Below, in pieces: positions 1 to 9,676 of a stretch of DNA of 64,000 nucleotides. The first letter of the stretch is position 1. Each line of letters begins with the position of its first letter. This DNA is from Pithys albifrons albifrons (Eukaryota > Chordata > Aves > Passeriformes > Thamnophilidae): NCBI RefSeq assembly GCF_047495875.1, contig NC_092460.1, positions 35,815,054 through 35,879,053 on the forward strand, read 5' to 3'. The notes beneath the pieces are model-generated. The model was not told the origin of the DNA and ran no database searches. It saw only the letters and a program-made list of their open reading frames with translations. A program made the position numbers and the translations under genes.

Positions 1-3000
1 GTGAGGCATAGACCTATGTGAAATCAGGCTGACTTAGTTTGCAGAGGCTTGCTGAAATTAATCTCCCACTTCAGACAGCTTGTTTCTCCTCCATTGCTGG
101 GAAGAAGACATTAAGTTTCATCAGGGTTTACAAGTCCATCTTAGCTCTGCTGAGACATGTTCAACTGCGGGATGAGATCTAAATAAAGTTCTGAATAAAC
201 TAAAATCCCTTTTAATGAACCCCTAACCAAGAATGTATTACTTCTTAAGGTTTTACAAAGTAAATCTTACATCACTCTCTTCAGATCAAACTGTATAGTC
301 TTGGGGTTAAAAATAATAGATTTTAATGTCAAAAGAAATTAAGGCAGATATAGTAATGAAAATCCATCTGGAATTCCTGAATTTCACTTGATTAGAAACC
401 CTGGCAGAAATAGTTTATTTTTCTATGCTTTGGTTTTCCCTTTCAAACATGAAACGGATTATTTCTCATAGGCTTTCACGCAGGATGCTGTGTTTGTTTA
501 TAAGCTGGTCTTATGCCACAGAGGTAAATGCCATGGCAAATAGGTCTTTTTAATAACACTGCCACCTCCTTCCCATGTGGTACCCACATAAGCCAGCATT
601 TTTCAATCATACTGGAGGAAATAAGAGCCCCAGGCCTTTTTTTTGCTCATGAGAAAAGCAGAATTAAGATTCAGTTGTTGTGATGAAATTTTCAGCTCTG
701 GTTCCAAGATTCACAATCACATTTGTGAAAGTATTATTGCAGTAAGCAGATGTCATATTTCCATATGTCCTGAGTCAGGTAAAGAGTGGAGCAAGCTCTC
801 CAGGGGCAGTTACTGCATTGGCAGAATAAATATAGATCAGCCATCTGACATAAAATGCTACTGGGACTTTGAAACTCACTGGCTTTGCAACAGGCATCCT
901 TCTTGCACTCAAAGTGCTGTCCTTATGTTCAGTCCATGTGAGGATGCAGCTGGATAGTGGACTGAGAGACAGTAATCCTAACTTTCTTCCCCTCTCCCAC
1001 CACATATATGCTCTGTAAATATCCCTGAGTCAACTGCATCTCTTCTTAGATGAGTACTCTGCTGACTGACCAAAAAACTTTGTGTGTTCCAAAAATTAAT
1101 ACTGGATAAGTGCTGTGTTTTCCTTCACAGCAAAGCACTGCCAATACTGACAGGGTGGCAGCCATGGGTGAGCCTTACAGAGCCAGGCAAATTACTGTTT
1201 AAACTACCTTAAAATCGCTGTTTTAAAAACTCCTGATGATGAAGGAGGGCAACAGCTGAAGACTGCTTGGGTCAGCTTTAAATTGATGCAAAAAACGATA
1301 TTAAAATTGGTTGTTCTTTAAATGACTTTCCATATTCATACCATGACGAAGCAATGTCCTTCTGACTAACACACAGAACAGAACTCTGACAGTTTTGCTA
1401 CGATGGCTGCTGAAATTCATTTCAGCAAATGGCCCTATCAACAAAAGCGCATAAGTGGAATCTGAGGACTGTGCGAGTCACTCAAAAGCTGGCTAAGCAG
1501 TGCCTATTAGAAAAGTTTAATTAATAAAAGTGCTTCTCCTGATAGAAATCATTGCACAAAATGAATGACATTGTGAAGCAGGCTAAGCAGAAAAATAAAT
1601 ACTGACTTCTAATACTGGACTCAACAAAGAAAATGCTACAAAAGCATTGAAATCTTGTTTACTATTTGACCTCCTCCACACCCAGTGCTCACAGGATAAT
1701 TAATACAGATGGCAATGCCCTGGTTCTCAGGCAGAACCCTACTTCCCTTGATGTACAAAGAAGGTCTTCCTTCAGTTACAAATGTAACTGAAATGTGGAA
1801 ATCCCTGTTCAGTCCCTTCTTCATTAGCCAAGATGGCAGCTGCCACACTAAAGCTAATGAGCCTGATTAATATCAAATCAGTAAATTAAATTTTTTTCCA
1901 TACATCAGATAATTTTGTACTAATCCAGACATTTATACTGATTTAATATCAGCTGACATAACATAATTTCTCATTTAACTCTAATTGAAAACTACTTATT
2001 TCTTATTCTAAAGAGCATTTGCTGTCACTTATAACTTATGGCTTTTTATAAAGCTATTTTTCAAATAATATCATCATGAAATTTTATGTTTTCTGACTAG
2101 TAGTGGAACTTTTATACCCAAGCATGTGTGCAGAATAGAAGAAGCAGGAAATCTCTCTTAAAGGTATTTATTTTAACAATTTTTCTTCATATTTTCCATA
2201 ATAAATTTTTAAAAGGACTGATTGAAACAAATAAACAAAAGAAATAACTATTCATTTAAGCAGTGTTGAACTCTACCCCTCTAGCTAAGTTTTTTTCCTG
2301 CTAAATAATTTTGGGTTATTCAGCTTGCCTTCAGCCTTGGTTTCTTCAGATGCTACAAAAGCAATGGCACATCCCTACTGCTAAGTCATTTGCTCACATT
2401 ATGATGTAAATAATAAAACCTCTCATTGGTTACAATGGAATGCCAATATTTATATATCAAGGAACTGACAAGAGTTAGGAGAAGCATTCTGCATTGCACT
2501 GCTGAGTGAAAGCGAGCATTAACATTTGTGCAATGCAATGTTTGCAGTGATCCAACACTGTCATCTTTGATGACAAGTGGAACCCCTTGGGGCTGTATAT
2601 GCTATTTGTCCCTACTTGTCTGTCTGGAATCCTGTCCTGTGGTTTTTCACCATGACACTTTCTTTCAGCTGTAACATGACGTGTGTGGGACCCTACAGAA
2701 AGTTACTGATAAACATCTCCATCCAACAGATGATACCTATTAAAAACTTGCTTCTTTAGAAAACACGTGTGTCAGTCTCAATCCTTCCACACAGGAGAGC
2801 ACTCTTTCTCTGCAAGACACTATTCAATAACTGCCCTGATGGCTCAAGAACTGAAGAACCATGGAAATGGAATCAGTATAAAAGCAAAGACAGAATTCAT
2901 TTGTAACTTACAGAAACATGTAACAGCTGATGTCAGGAGGGACCTCTGGAGGTCTTCTGCTCTGGTCCCTGTTCTAGTAGCTCCCTGTTCAGCCAGCTCT

Positions 3001-6000
3001 GAAACAGGATCAGGCTGTTCAGAGGGCTTGCCCTCTGAAGCAGGGTGGGAGAGTTCCTGAGACAGGGGAATGAACAGTGGTGCAACTAGACCATATGATG
3101 ATGAGTCCCCATGATATGAGGCAGTTTGACAGACAGCCCTGTTGTTCAGCCAGTAGAATAGACATGCCAAGAGCTGCATTTCTACACTGTGAATGTCACT
3201 CTGATCTGCCTTCAGTCCCATCAACTGCACTGAAACAAAAGTGCCATTTCTGCCAAGCACTTCTAGCCAGGGCCCAGCTGCCACAGGAACAGCAAATACT
3301 TCAAAATTTCTGTGATACACATAAATTTTAGAGCATGAACAAAGACTCCACATTATTCTTTACATCATCTAAACCATGTCAGTCAGAACTATCCTTGCAT
3401 ACAGAATAGCAGAGATTGAGATTTGCCTTTGTCACTTCCTGGACAACATTCTCTTGTATGTTTGCAATGCAAAAAATAGAAAAGCTCCTTTCTCTGAACA
3501 AGCACCTGGCTGTTCACTTACCACTATTCAGCCTACCACAGTCTACAGTTCTCAGTGTAGTTATGTCAGGCAAAGTAGGACAGGTCAGTCAGAGTCAGGA
3601 TTTGTGTGAAACAATCAAGTACAAGTCTCCAGTGGCTTCCCAGAAAGAGAAGTTGATGGCTGTTTGTTTTCTAGAATCAATAACCTAGACTGAGACAGAA
3701 ACACAGAGTGGTTACACTTCTAGGCAAAAGGGTCTCAAGAGGAACATGCAGCAATCAAAATTACACTATACAGAAATGAGAGAGGAGCAGCATACGTTAC
3801 ACTCGGGAATAATGCTTTTTGCTGGAATTGGTTCTAGATCTCCCAGTTCTCTTGGGAAGTCACTTGAATCTAAACTTAACTGCTGGGAAAAAGTCTCATT
3901 TATTTATTTATTAAAGAACCCAGCAGAACTCTACTACTCAAAGTACTACTTACTTCTGCTCTCCTCTTGCTATTTTGCATCCTTCCGCCTATAAAAACAC
4001 TTTGCTTGCTATCATTGCCAGTTCTCTGAGTGACCATTCCTCAGCCTGCCTAAAGCCTCTTCTGTATCACTCCAAACAGTTCCACACTTCTCTGCAGACA
4101 CTGGGAACATTGAGGCAATTCCCTCCTTTCCCAACCCAATAGAGATTGCTCAGACTTCTGTCCTGGGAAGAACTGGGCTCTTGAAGCAGAAGAGGCCGAA
4201 ATGTTTGCAGAGCCAGCTGGAGGGAATTCCCAGTTTCAATCCTTTCAAACTGCCAGAATCACGGTACTTTGCACGTTATATCTCCTACACATTTACAAGT
4301 GAATCTTGAAGAATCTTGGGAATAAAGCAGGAGGCCTTGAGGGAACAGTTATTTTAATTTTTTCACTGGATGACACACTGTGAACTAGTACTGGGGGAGG
4401 CTAAACATGAAAAGTGAGCACTTATGTTAGGGGGTAAAAAGAATTTTATTTTTTTAATCTACTTGGATATAAGCCTTGCTACACAAGCAAGGAAAATGAG
4501 CATAAGAAGCATAAACAGAATTTTATAGATAGATATGTTGAAGGCTTCTTTGTTGTTTGCACCCTTTTTGTCTAAGGATTTTAGCTCTACAAACCAGTTA
4601 TTAGTTGAGATGAGAAAGGAAATCTCACTTTATGAGAGAGGGATGACACTGGTTTGAAAGGATCATCCACCTGTATATGTGCCACTGCTTTTTTATTCAA
4701 GGCACCATTTAATTTTATTTTTTCTTTCTATGCTATAATATTATAATATCTATCTTTGCGCTTTCTCTGTTTTTTGATGAGGAGGACCTTACTTTTCTCA
4801 ATTTTACTAACGAGATGGCTCCTTTACTTGCTCATTGACTAGAGTTTATCTAGATCCTTATAAGGGAAGCAAGAATAATCAGCAGTAGAGAAACACTTTT
4901 ATAGTTCGGGCCAGGCATTCTCTAAAATCCATCTCCTAAAATATCTTAAAATTGATCACCTCTGCAGTTTTCTCACCATTAATATTGTTAATAATACTAG
5001 CAAAATGTATTGTTTTTATACATATATTTATTCACACAACAGAAACAGCACCAGCCTCGGGCTGGAAATGTTCCACTGAGCTCTCCTTGCATGGCTCAAC
5101 CACGCCTTGGAAATTTGGTCCTCTAAGCTTTCTTTTTATCAGGCCAACAGCCAGCATGTTATTTTGCTACTGTCCACTAAATCCTGAACTGAGTAGAAAA
5201 AAGCATATGTAGGGGAGGAAGCAAATAATTCAAAATAGGTCAGTGTGGGACTCACTGGGTTACCTTAGGCACAAGCCTTTTTACATACGCAGTGACAAGC
5301 TTAAATATTAAGACTTTTTTTGCGGCTTCCTCTGGCACTTCACATACCATCTGAACCTAAGCTCAATGTTTCTGTGAAAAGCTTTGATTTTGATGAACAC
5401 TTTAAAAAGAAAACAAAAATCAATGAAAAATTCTGTAGTAACTACTTTACATTACTGTCAGCCACCCACTATTGATACAATATTGTGATAATATATCTCT
5501 GAATACCTTTATATAGGAATAAAGGCCTTTCAGAGACAAAAGTCAATTCTTGTAGCCCGATTGCTGAAACAAAAAAATAATGTCATGAACTTTATCAAAC
5601 AGTATTATGTGTGTTTGACAGACACCACAGAGAAACCTAAAGAACAATTCGGCTATCTGTGTTGACTGTCTACTGCTTGTATGAACTACTGTGCAGAATT
5701 TTACAGGCTTTAGATTTGGAATTAATCTTAGTTCTTTTATATTCACAGGTCACTTTTTGCTATTTAATTCAAGGGCCCAACATACATCAGTTTCAAGTGA
5801 GTGGGTTCTTACTCAAGAAAACACTGAATGAGACAATGTGAGACAATGCTCTATTGAGTAATTTTGATACTTAAAAGTAAGTTATTGCAACATGATAGCA
5901 GTGTTGTTCAAGCTAAAGAGCCATGGAAAGACAACTCATCTGGCAGTCCTTTCTTTCCTCTCTCAGCTTATTTTTAATTTGGTCATCATCCAAATGACAA

Positions 6001-7188
6001 CATTATGATTACAGACTAATATACCACTGAATATGAGGGAGCATTCAGAAAGCAATTAATGCTTAGGGAAATATTTTCAAACAGCAAGAGTTTTATGAGT
6101 TTAATCCTGAAATACTCATCATCTGCAAACATCTCAAAATACTGATTTATAGTAATTCTGCACTGTTATTCTGACAGGACCTTTTATCAATCCTTCTTTT
6201 CTCCTGCCTGGAAATAGTGCCTTTTATTCTAGTTTATTTCTTTTAAAATGTTTTACTAATTATATCTGGGTTTACATTAGGGAATTCTTTTCTCAGAAAA
6301 ATTCCCCCAAATTGAAGAAAAGTTACAAAGTAATTTTCTGATAAGTCATTTACTGGTGGAACACATTCAAAAATGTCTAATTCATGATTCTGGTTTTTTC
6401 TAATGTTTCAGTTATTTAGGCAAACCTCCAAGGCTCAATTTTCATTCTGGTGGAGAATGATGACTAAACATAGAAATATTAACCACAGAAACATACAACT
6501 GACAGCAACATTAAGATGCCCAGTAACTCATTACACTGAATATGCTGTACCCACTTGAGGCCTCTCTCTGTTTATTCATAATTTTCCTTAAAGTTCTCAC
6601 TGACAGTGTTCAGGAATAGGGATGATTTACAAAACTCCGACCTGCCAGACAAGGCTGTGATCAATTGCCTAACTATAAATGAGGACTCCAAACATATCAA
6701 TCCACCAAAATCAGGGCCTGAACTGCATTTATTCAATTCATGAGACAAGAACTTTGCAACGTGTGTTCAATGAAAAATGGATTGAAAACAACTCTCTAGG
6801 GCAGCTCAAGACAAATTTTGCCAGAAATTGGTTCGAACAGCTGTTGTTGAAGCACAAAAGCTTGCTAAGCTGGAAAGAGAAAAAGACCTATAACAGAACA
6901 AATCTAATAAAAAGCTTTACCTAATCTGATGTGATTTTGAAACATCTGCATACAATAATTGCCATTTATAGAAAAAAGAAAAGCTCTACACAAAGGAAAT
7001 AGTAATGGAATTGTTTGCAAACATTCACAAAAGGTAAAACCTGAAAACGGAAGCATTAAATGCAAAGGAATTATGAAGTTTTTAGATATTATATCTGAAA
7101 AAAATTGGAGTGAACCATCCTTTCATTGTATTCCACCTCAGCAGTCAGAACCAGCTAGCACCATGATTTTGGAGCAGAGAAGCAGCTT
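1..7188. other. Non-coding, presumed PIK3C2G intron
   Basis: AT-rich sequence without a recognisable exon on either strand. It should still be inside the host gene, because the kinase-domain exons have not been reached, but nothing here proves that. The only recognisable piece is a degraded CR1 remnant near 2930-3050. The open frames in this stretch are short, have no family similarity and lack matching splice sites. Confidence 0.6.
2930..3050 (-). repeat. Degraded CR1 LINE fragment (antisense)
   Basis: The run from about 2934 (AGGAGGGACCTCTGGAGGTC) through the segment with GATCAGGCTGTTCAGAGGGC resembles the complement of the CR1 3' region, where the family reads GGAAGGGACCTCTGGAGGTCATC and later GGTTGCTCAGGGCCTTG. 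It is short and diverged, so the boundaries are approximate. Confidence 0.5.
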
Positions 7189-7194
7189 CACTGG
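7189..7194. repeat. Target-site duplication, left copy (CACTGG)
   Basis: Six bases directly before the LTR start, repeated at 9671-9676. Six-base duplications are typical of alpha- and betaretroviral integrases. Confidence 0.85.
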
Positions 7195-7254
7195 TGTTGG
7201 AGATGGGGACTACATGGATATGCAGGAGTGGAGGAGGGCAAGGGATCGCCGAAC
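7195..7254 (+). repeat. Left arm of 60-bp terminal inverted repeat (U3 start)
   Basis: First 60 bases of the LTR. They are repeated in inverted orientation at 9611-9670 with a single difference (G at 7234 opposite A at 9631). The arm stops at the foot of a small hairpin, CGAAC-GGA-GTTCG, at 7250-7262. Confidence 0.95.
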
Positions 7255-7436
7255 GGAGTTCGACGTGTGGAAAGTCCAGGAAGACTCTCCCGAATCCTGA
7301 CTGCGACCATATACTAAAGGACTTTCTTCATTACCAGTTATATCCCTCATTTTTTATTGAATTAAAGTTGTCTCTGTCTCTCCCAGTTCCAGAACCTTCC
7401 CCAGGCAGGCAGAAGCTGTCAGCAAAGGGACAGCTA

Positions 7437-7443
7437 CCATTGG
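7437..7443 (-). promoter_or_regulatory. Inverted CCAAT box in U3
   Basis: CCATTGG, the complement of CCAATGG, about 155 bp upstream of the TATA box. Its position is usual for an NF-Y type element in a retroviral U3. The call rests on sequence match only. Confidence 0.45.
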
Positions 7444-7456
7444 CCAGCTCCCTCTA

Positions 7457-7468
7457 GGGGGCGGGCCC
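7457..7468 (+). promoter_or_regulatory. GC box in U3
   Basis: GGGGGCGGGCCC, an Sp1-type core (GGGCGG), 128 bp upstream of the TATA box in the LTR. Confidence 0.5.
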
Positions 7469-7539
7469 AGCCCTGCCTGTCTTCAGTCCACACCCCAGTT
7501 CAGTCCCCCTAAGTTCTTCTACCCTATAATTGTTAGCAG

Positions 7540-7547
7540 ATTTGCAT
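7540..7547 (+). promoter_or_regulatory. Octamer motif in U3
   Basis: ATTTGCAT, a perfect POU/Oct octamer, 48 bp upstream of the TATA box. Octamers are common enhancer or promoter elements. Activity is not shown by the sequence. Confidence 0.5.
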
Positions 7548-7595
7548 GCTCCGCCTTAGTTCCTCCCCTTTTCCAGAACCTTCCCTATCCCAAGT

Positions 7596-7603
7596 TATAT
7601 AAA
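7596..7603 (+). promoter_or_regulatory. LTR TATA box
   Basis: TATATAAA preceded by a pyrimidine-rich stretch. It predicts a cap site roughly 25-30 bp downstream, in the 7625-7635 area, which would be the start of R. Confidence 0.7.
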
Positions 7604-7616
7604 CCCCTCTCCCCCT

Positions 7617-7622
7617 AATAAA
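7617..7622 (+). terminator. LTR polyadenylation signal
   Basis: AATAAA only 13 bases after the TATA box, so at or before the predicted cap site. As in some alpha- and betaretroviruses, the signal would then lie in U3 and would be used only from a 3' LTR, with a short R. This copy has no 3' LTR. Confidence 0.6.
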
Positions 7623-7832
7623 GTTGGATCAGCTCCTTGGATCAGCTCCGATCAGCTCTGGTGATCAGACTGGTCATCGCAGACAGTCCTTGGCTCCTGG
7701 GTGTTTGTTCTCTCGTCGCGAGGCAAACCTTACCTAGAGCCTGGGAACCCGGCGAACGACAACTCAGTCGGCAGTCAGCGAACCCCCGTCGCTGGTCTGG
7801 TCCCTTCCCAAAGAGACCAAGACTGCGACAGA

Positions 7833-7850
7833 TGGTGCCGAAACCCGGGA
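7833..7850 (+). other. Primer-binding site, tRNA-Phe
   Basis: TGGTGCCGAAACCCGGGA is complementary over 18 bases to the 3' end of animal tRNA-Phe (TCCCGGGTTTCGGCACCA). It sits two bases after the CA that ends the LTR. This identifies the primer and confirms the LTR/leader boundary. Confidence 0.88.
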
Positions 7851-8087
7851 CTGTCGGCTGAGTCTGTTGTTCTAGATAGGCTCGCTGCTGTCCCGATTCG
7901 GTGATAGCCACAGGAGTGTCTGAGACACTGCGGTCCGGCAGTCTCCCCCGGCAGAGACTGGGCATCGGCCCCACCTCATCCTTGGAGCAGGCGACCAGCG
8001 AGAGAGGTGAGCTGTCGGGGTAGCCCCTACCCTTCCTACCCCCAACTCCAAACTCCCCCCGAAGACTCAGAACTCTATATTAACATC
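7851..8087 (+). other. Retroviral leader
   Basis: 237 bp between the primer site and the gag start, GC-rich. In a retrovirus this region holds the packaging signal. A good splice-donor match (GAGAG|GTGAG) is at 8006/8007, but the splice acceptor and envelope gene it would serve are missing here. The gag reading frame is open upstream of its ATG as far as 8007. Confidence 0.6.
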
Positions 8088-9610
8088 ATGGGAGCTGCTC
8101 TTGGGAAATCTGAGCGCCCGATTTATAAGAAAATAAGAGCAGTCATCGAATATCAAGGCCACAAATATGATAAAACCTCCCTGAAGGCCTTGGCAACTTG
8201 GATTAACAGCCACCAGTTGCAAATCCCAGAAGAATTAAACCTGGAACACTGGGATAATTTGGGGGCTTCACTCTGGAGAGCGAAAAAGAAAGGCGACAAA
8301 ACGGCGGGAAAGGCGCTTATCGCCTGGAGGCTGGTATACATGCTCCTCCAGGACCGCCAAAAGACTGGGCTTAACCACCCGACCGTTAATTCGGCGAGGG
8401 CACAAGATGGCGCCTCGAAGCCTTCGTCCTCCTGCTCCAGCCCCAAGGACGAGAACAAGGGCAAAATGGCGGAGGGGGGACACTGCATGGCTCGTGGCGA
8501 ATATGGCGGCAGCGCGAAACACCTTGTGGCCTGGGACAACGAGGGAGGAGATGTGGGAGGAGCCGTTGACGGGGAGCGTTGGGAGGGACCACCCGAGTAC
8601 ATGCCCCCTGAGGCACCGCCCAAAAGCTACGCCCCTCATGGCATCATGGCCCCGCCTTCACCTGGTGGCCACGCCTCCGCCCAGGCCTACAGCCCCGCCC
8701 ATTTGAGTCAACATGGCCGCGCCCATGCAGCTAGGCCCGAGGCCCACTTGAGGGAGGCCTACCCGCCTCTACCACCAAGGCCTCCCTGCCACCGTGCCCT
8801 GCCCAGTCCACCCTGCGATCCAGCACCGGAGAAGCCGTGTAGGCCCGAGGCCCTGGTCAAGCCGCAGGCCTTGCGGCGATCTGTCATGCATAGGGAACTA
8901 TCCATCCGGACATCGCAGGAGTGCCGCCGTGTCACCCGATTAACACCACCGCCTCCAGAGTGTGCACACCCACCGGCCCCGATAACACCGAGGGCTGAGG
9001 GTGGTGCTGATATGGACAGTGAAGGGGAGACGACCATCACTCCCCCCACTAGTCCCACCAGACTTTCACCAGGATGTGGACACATGGACTTGACACATGA
9101 CATAGACTTGACACATGCCTCAACGCCTAGGCCAAACACCTTGGACGTCATGGCCGCGGACACGGCCCACGCTTTCCCTGCCTCCGCCACCTCCCAAGTG
9201 GAGGTGGTACACCACATCGTGGAGGCACAGGAGAAGTCGTGGAAGGCCGTACACGAACAAGCGGCCCAGGCAGGGGACTTAGACATGCTTAAGGCCTTCC
9301 CGGTACATGTGGAGGGAGGTAGGCTGCCACAGTGGAGGCCTATCTCCTACCCTGTACTTAAAGACATCAAGAAGGCCATCGCTAAGTATAACCTAGACTC
9401 CCCATACATGCTCAGCCTCCTGGAATCCTTTTTCCAGGCATTCGACCTTACGCCGAACGACATCCGGCAGGTCACGAGCGCCTGGTTGCCTTCCCTACAG
9501 TACTCCGCCTTTGAGGCGGAGTGGAAGGCATTAATTAGGAAACACGTCACCGAAGGGGACTTTGTCCCTGTTCCTAGGGGGCTGACAAAGGAAAGAGCAA
9601 TCGACCAAAT

Positions 9611-9670
9611 GTTCGGCGATCCCTTGCCCTACTCCACTCCTGCATATCCATGTAGTCCCCATCTCCAACA
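9611..9670 (-). repeat. Right arm of 60-bp terminal inverted repeat, fused to gag
   Basis: Reverse complement of the first 60 bases of the LTR, joined directly to gag at about codon 508. It ends CTCCAACA and is followed at once by the CACTGG duplication. The gag frame runs through it. Confidence 0.95.
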
Positions 9671-9676
9671 CACTGG
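9671..9676. repeat. Target-site duplication, right copy (CACTGG)
   Basis: Six bases directly after the inverted U3 terminus, identical to 7189-7194. This places the right end of the integrated DNA at 9670, at the end of the inverted copy rather than at a normal U5 end. Confidence 0.85.

Larger units (their letters stand above)
7195..7830 (+). repeat. 5' LTR of the endogenous retrovirus
   Basis: LTR of 636 bp beginning TGTTGG and ending GCGACA, two bases before the primer-binding site. U3 carries an inverted CCAAT box, a GC box and an octamer. A TATA box at 7596-7603 and a polyadenylation signal at 7617-7622 mark the U3/R region. The rest is R and U5. The start is fixed by the flanking CACTGG duplication and by the inverted copy at 9611-9670. 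The end is inferred from the CA before the primer-binding site, because there is no second LTR to compare. Confidence 0.88.
7189..9676 (+). mobile_element. Rearranged mini-provirus: LTR, PBS, gag, inverted U3 end
   Basis: Retroviral insertion of 2476 bp (7195-9670) flanked by a 6-bp direct repeat, CACTGG, at 7189-7194 and 9671-9676. The order is one full LTR, a tRNA-Phe primer site, a leader, gag cut in the capsid region, then 60 bp of the LTR start in inverted orientation. There is no nucleocapsid, protease, polymerase, envelope or 3' LTR. The element starts TGTTGGAG and ends CTCCAACA, so both termini are the U3 attachment end. The 6-bp duplication and the gag type point to a class II (beta/alpha-like) endogenous retrovirus. 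High GC, an unbroken 508-codon gag and 59/60 identity between the two termini suggest a young insertion. It lies antisense to the host gene in a presumed intron. Confidence 0.9.

Noticed and set aside
643..957. Open frame of 104 codons on plus
   Set aside because: No family similarity, no splice or promoter context, ordinary AT-rich intron composition.
2844..3353. Open frame of 169 codons on minus
   Set aside because: It runs through a degraded CR1 piece and has no protein family features.
6959..7300. Plus-strand frame crossing from flank into the LTR (113 codons)
   Set aside because: It spans the integration junction at 7195, so it cannot be an inherited gene. The encoded sequence has no recognised domain.
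8153..9286. Long open frames on the minus strand opposite gag
   Set aside because: Shadows of the GC-rich gag coding strand. They have no start context or known antisense gene at that location.
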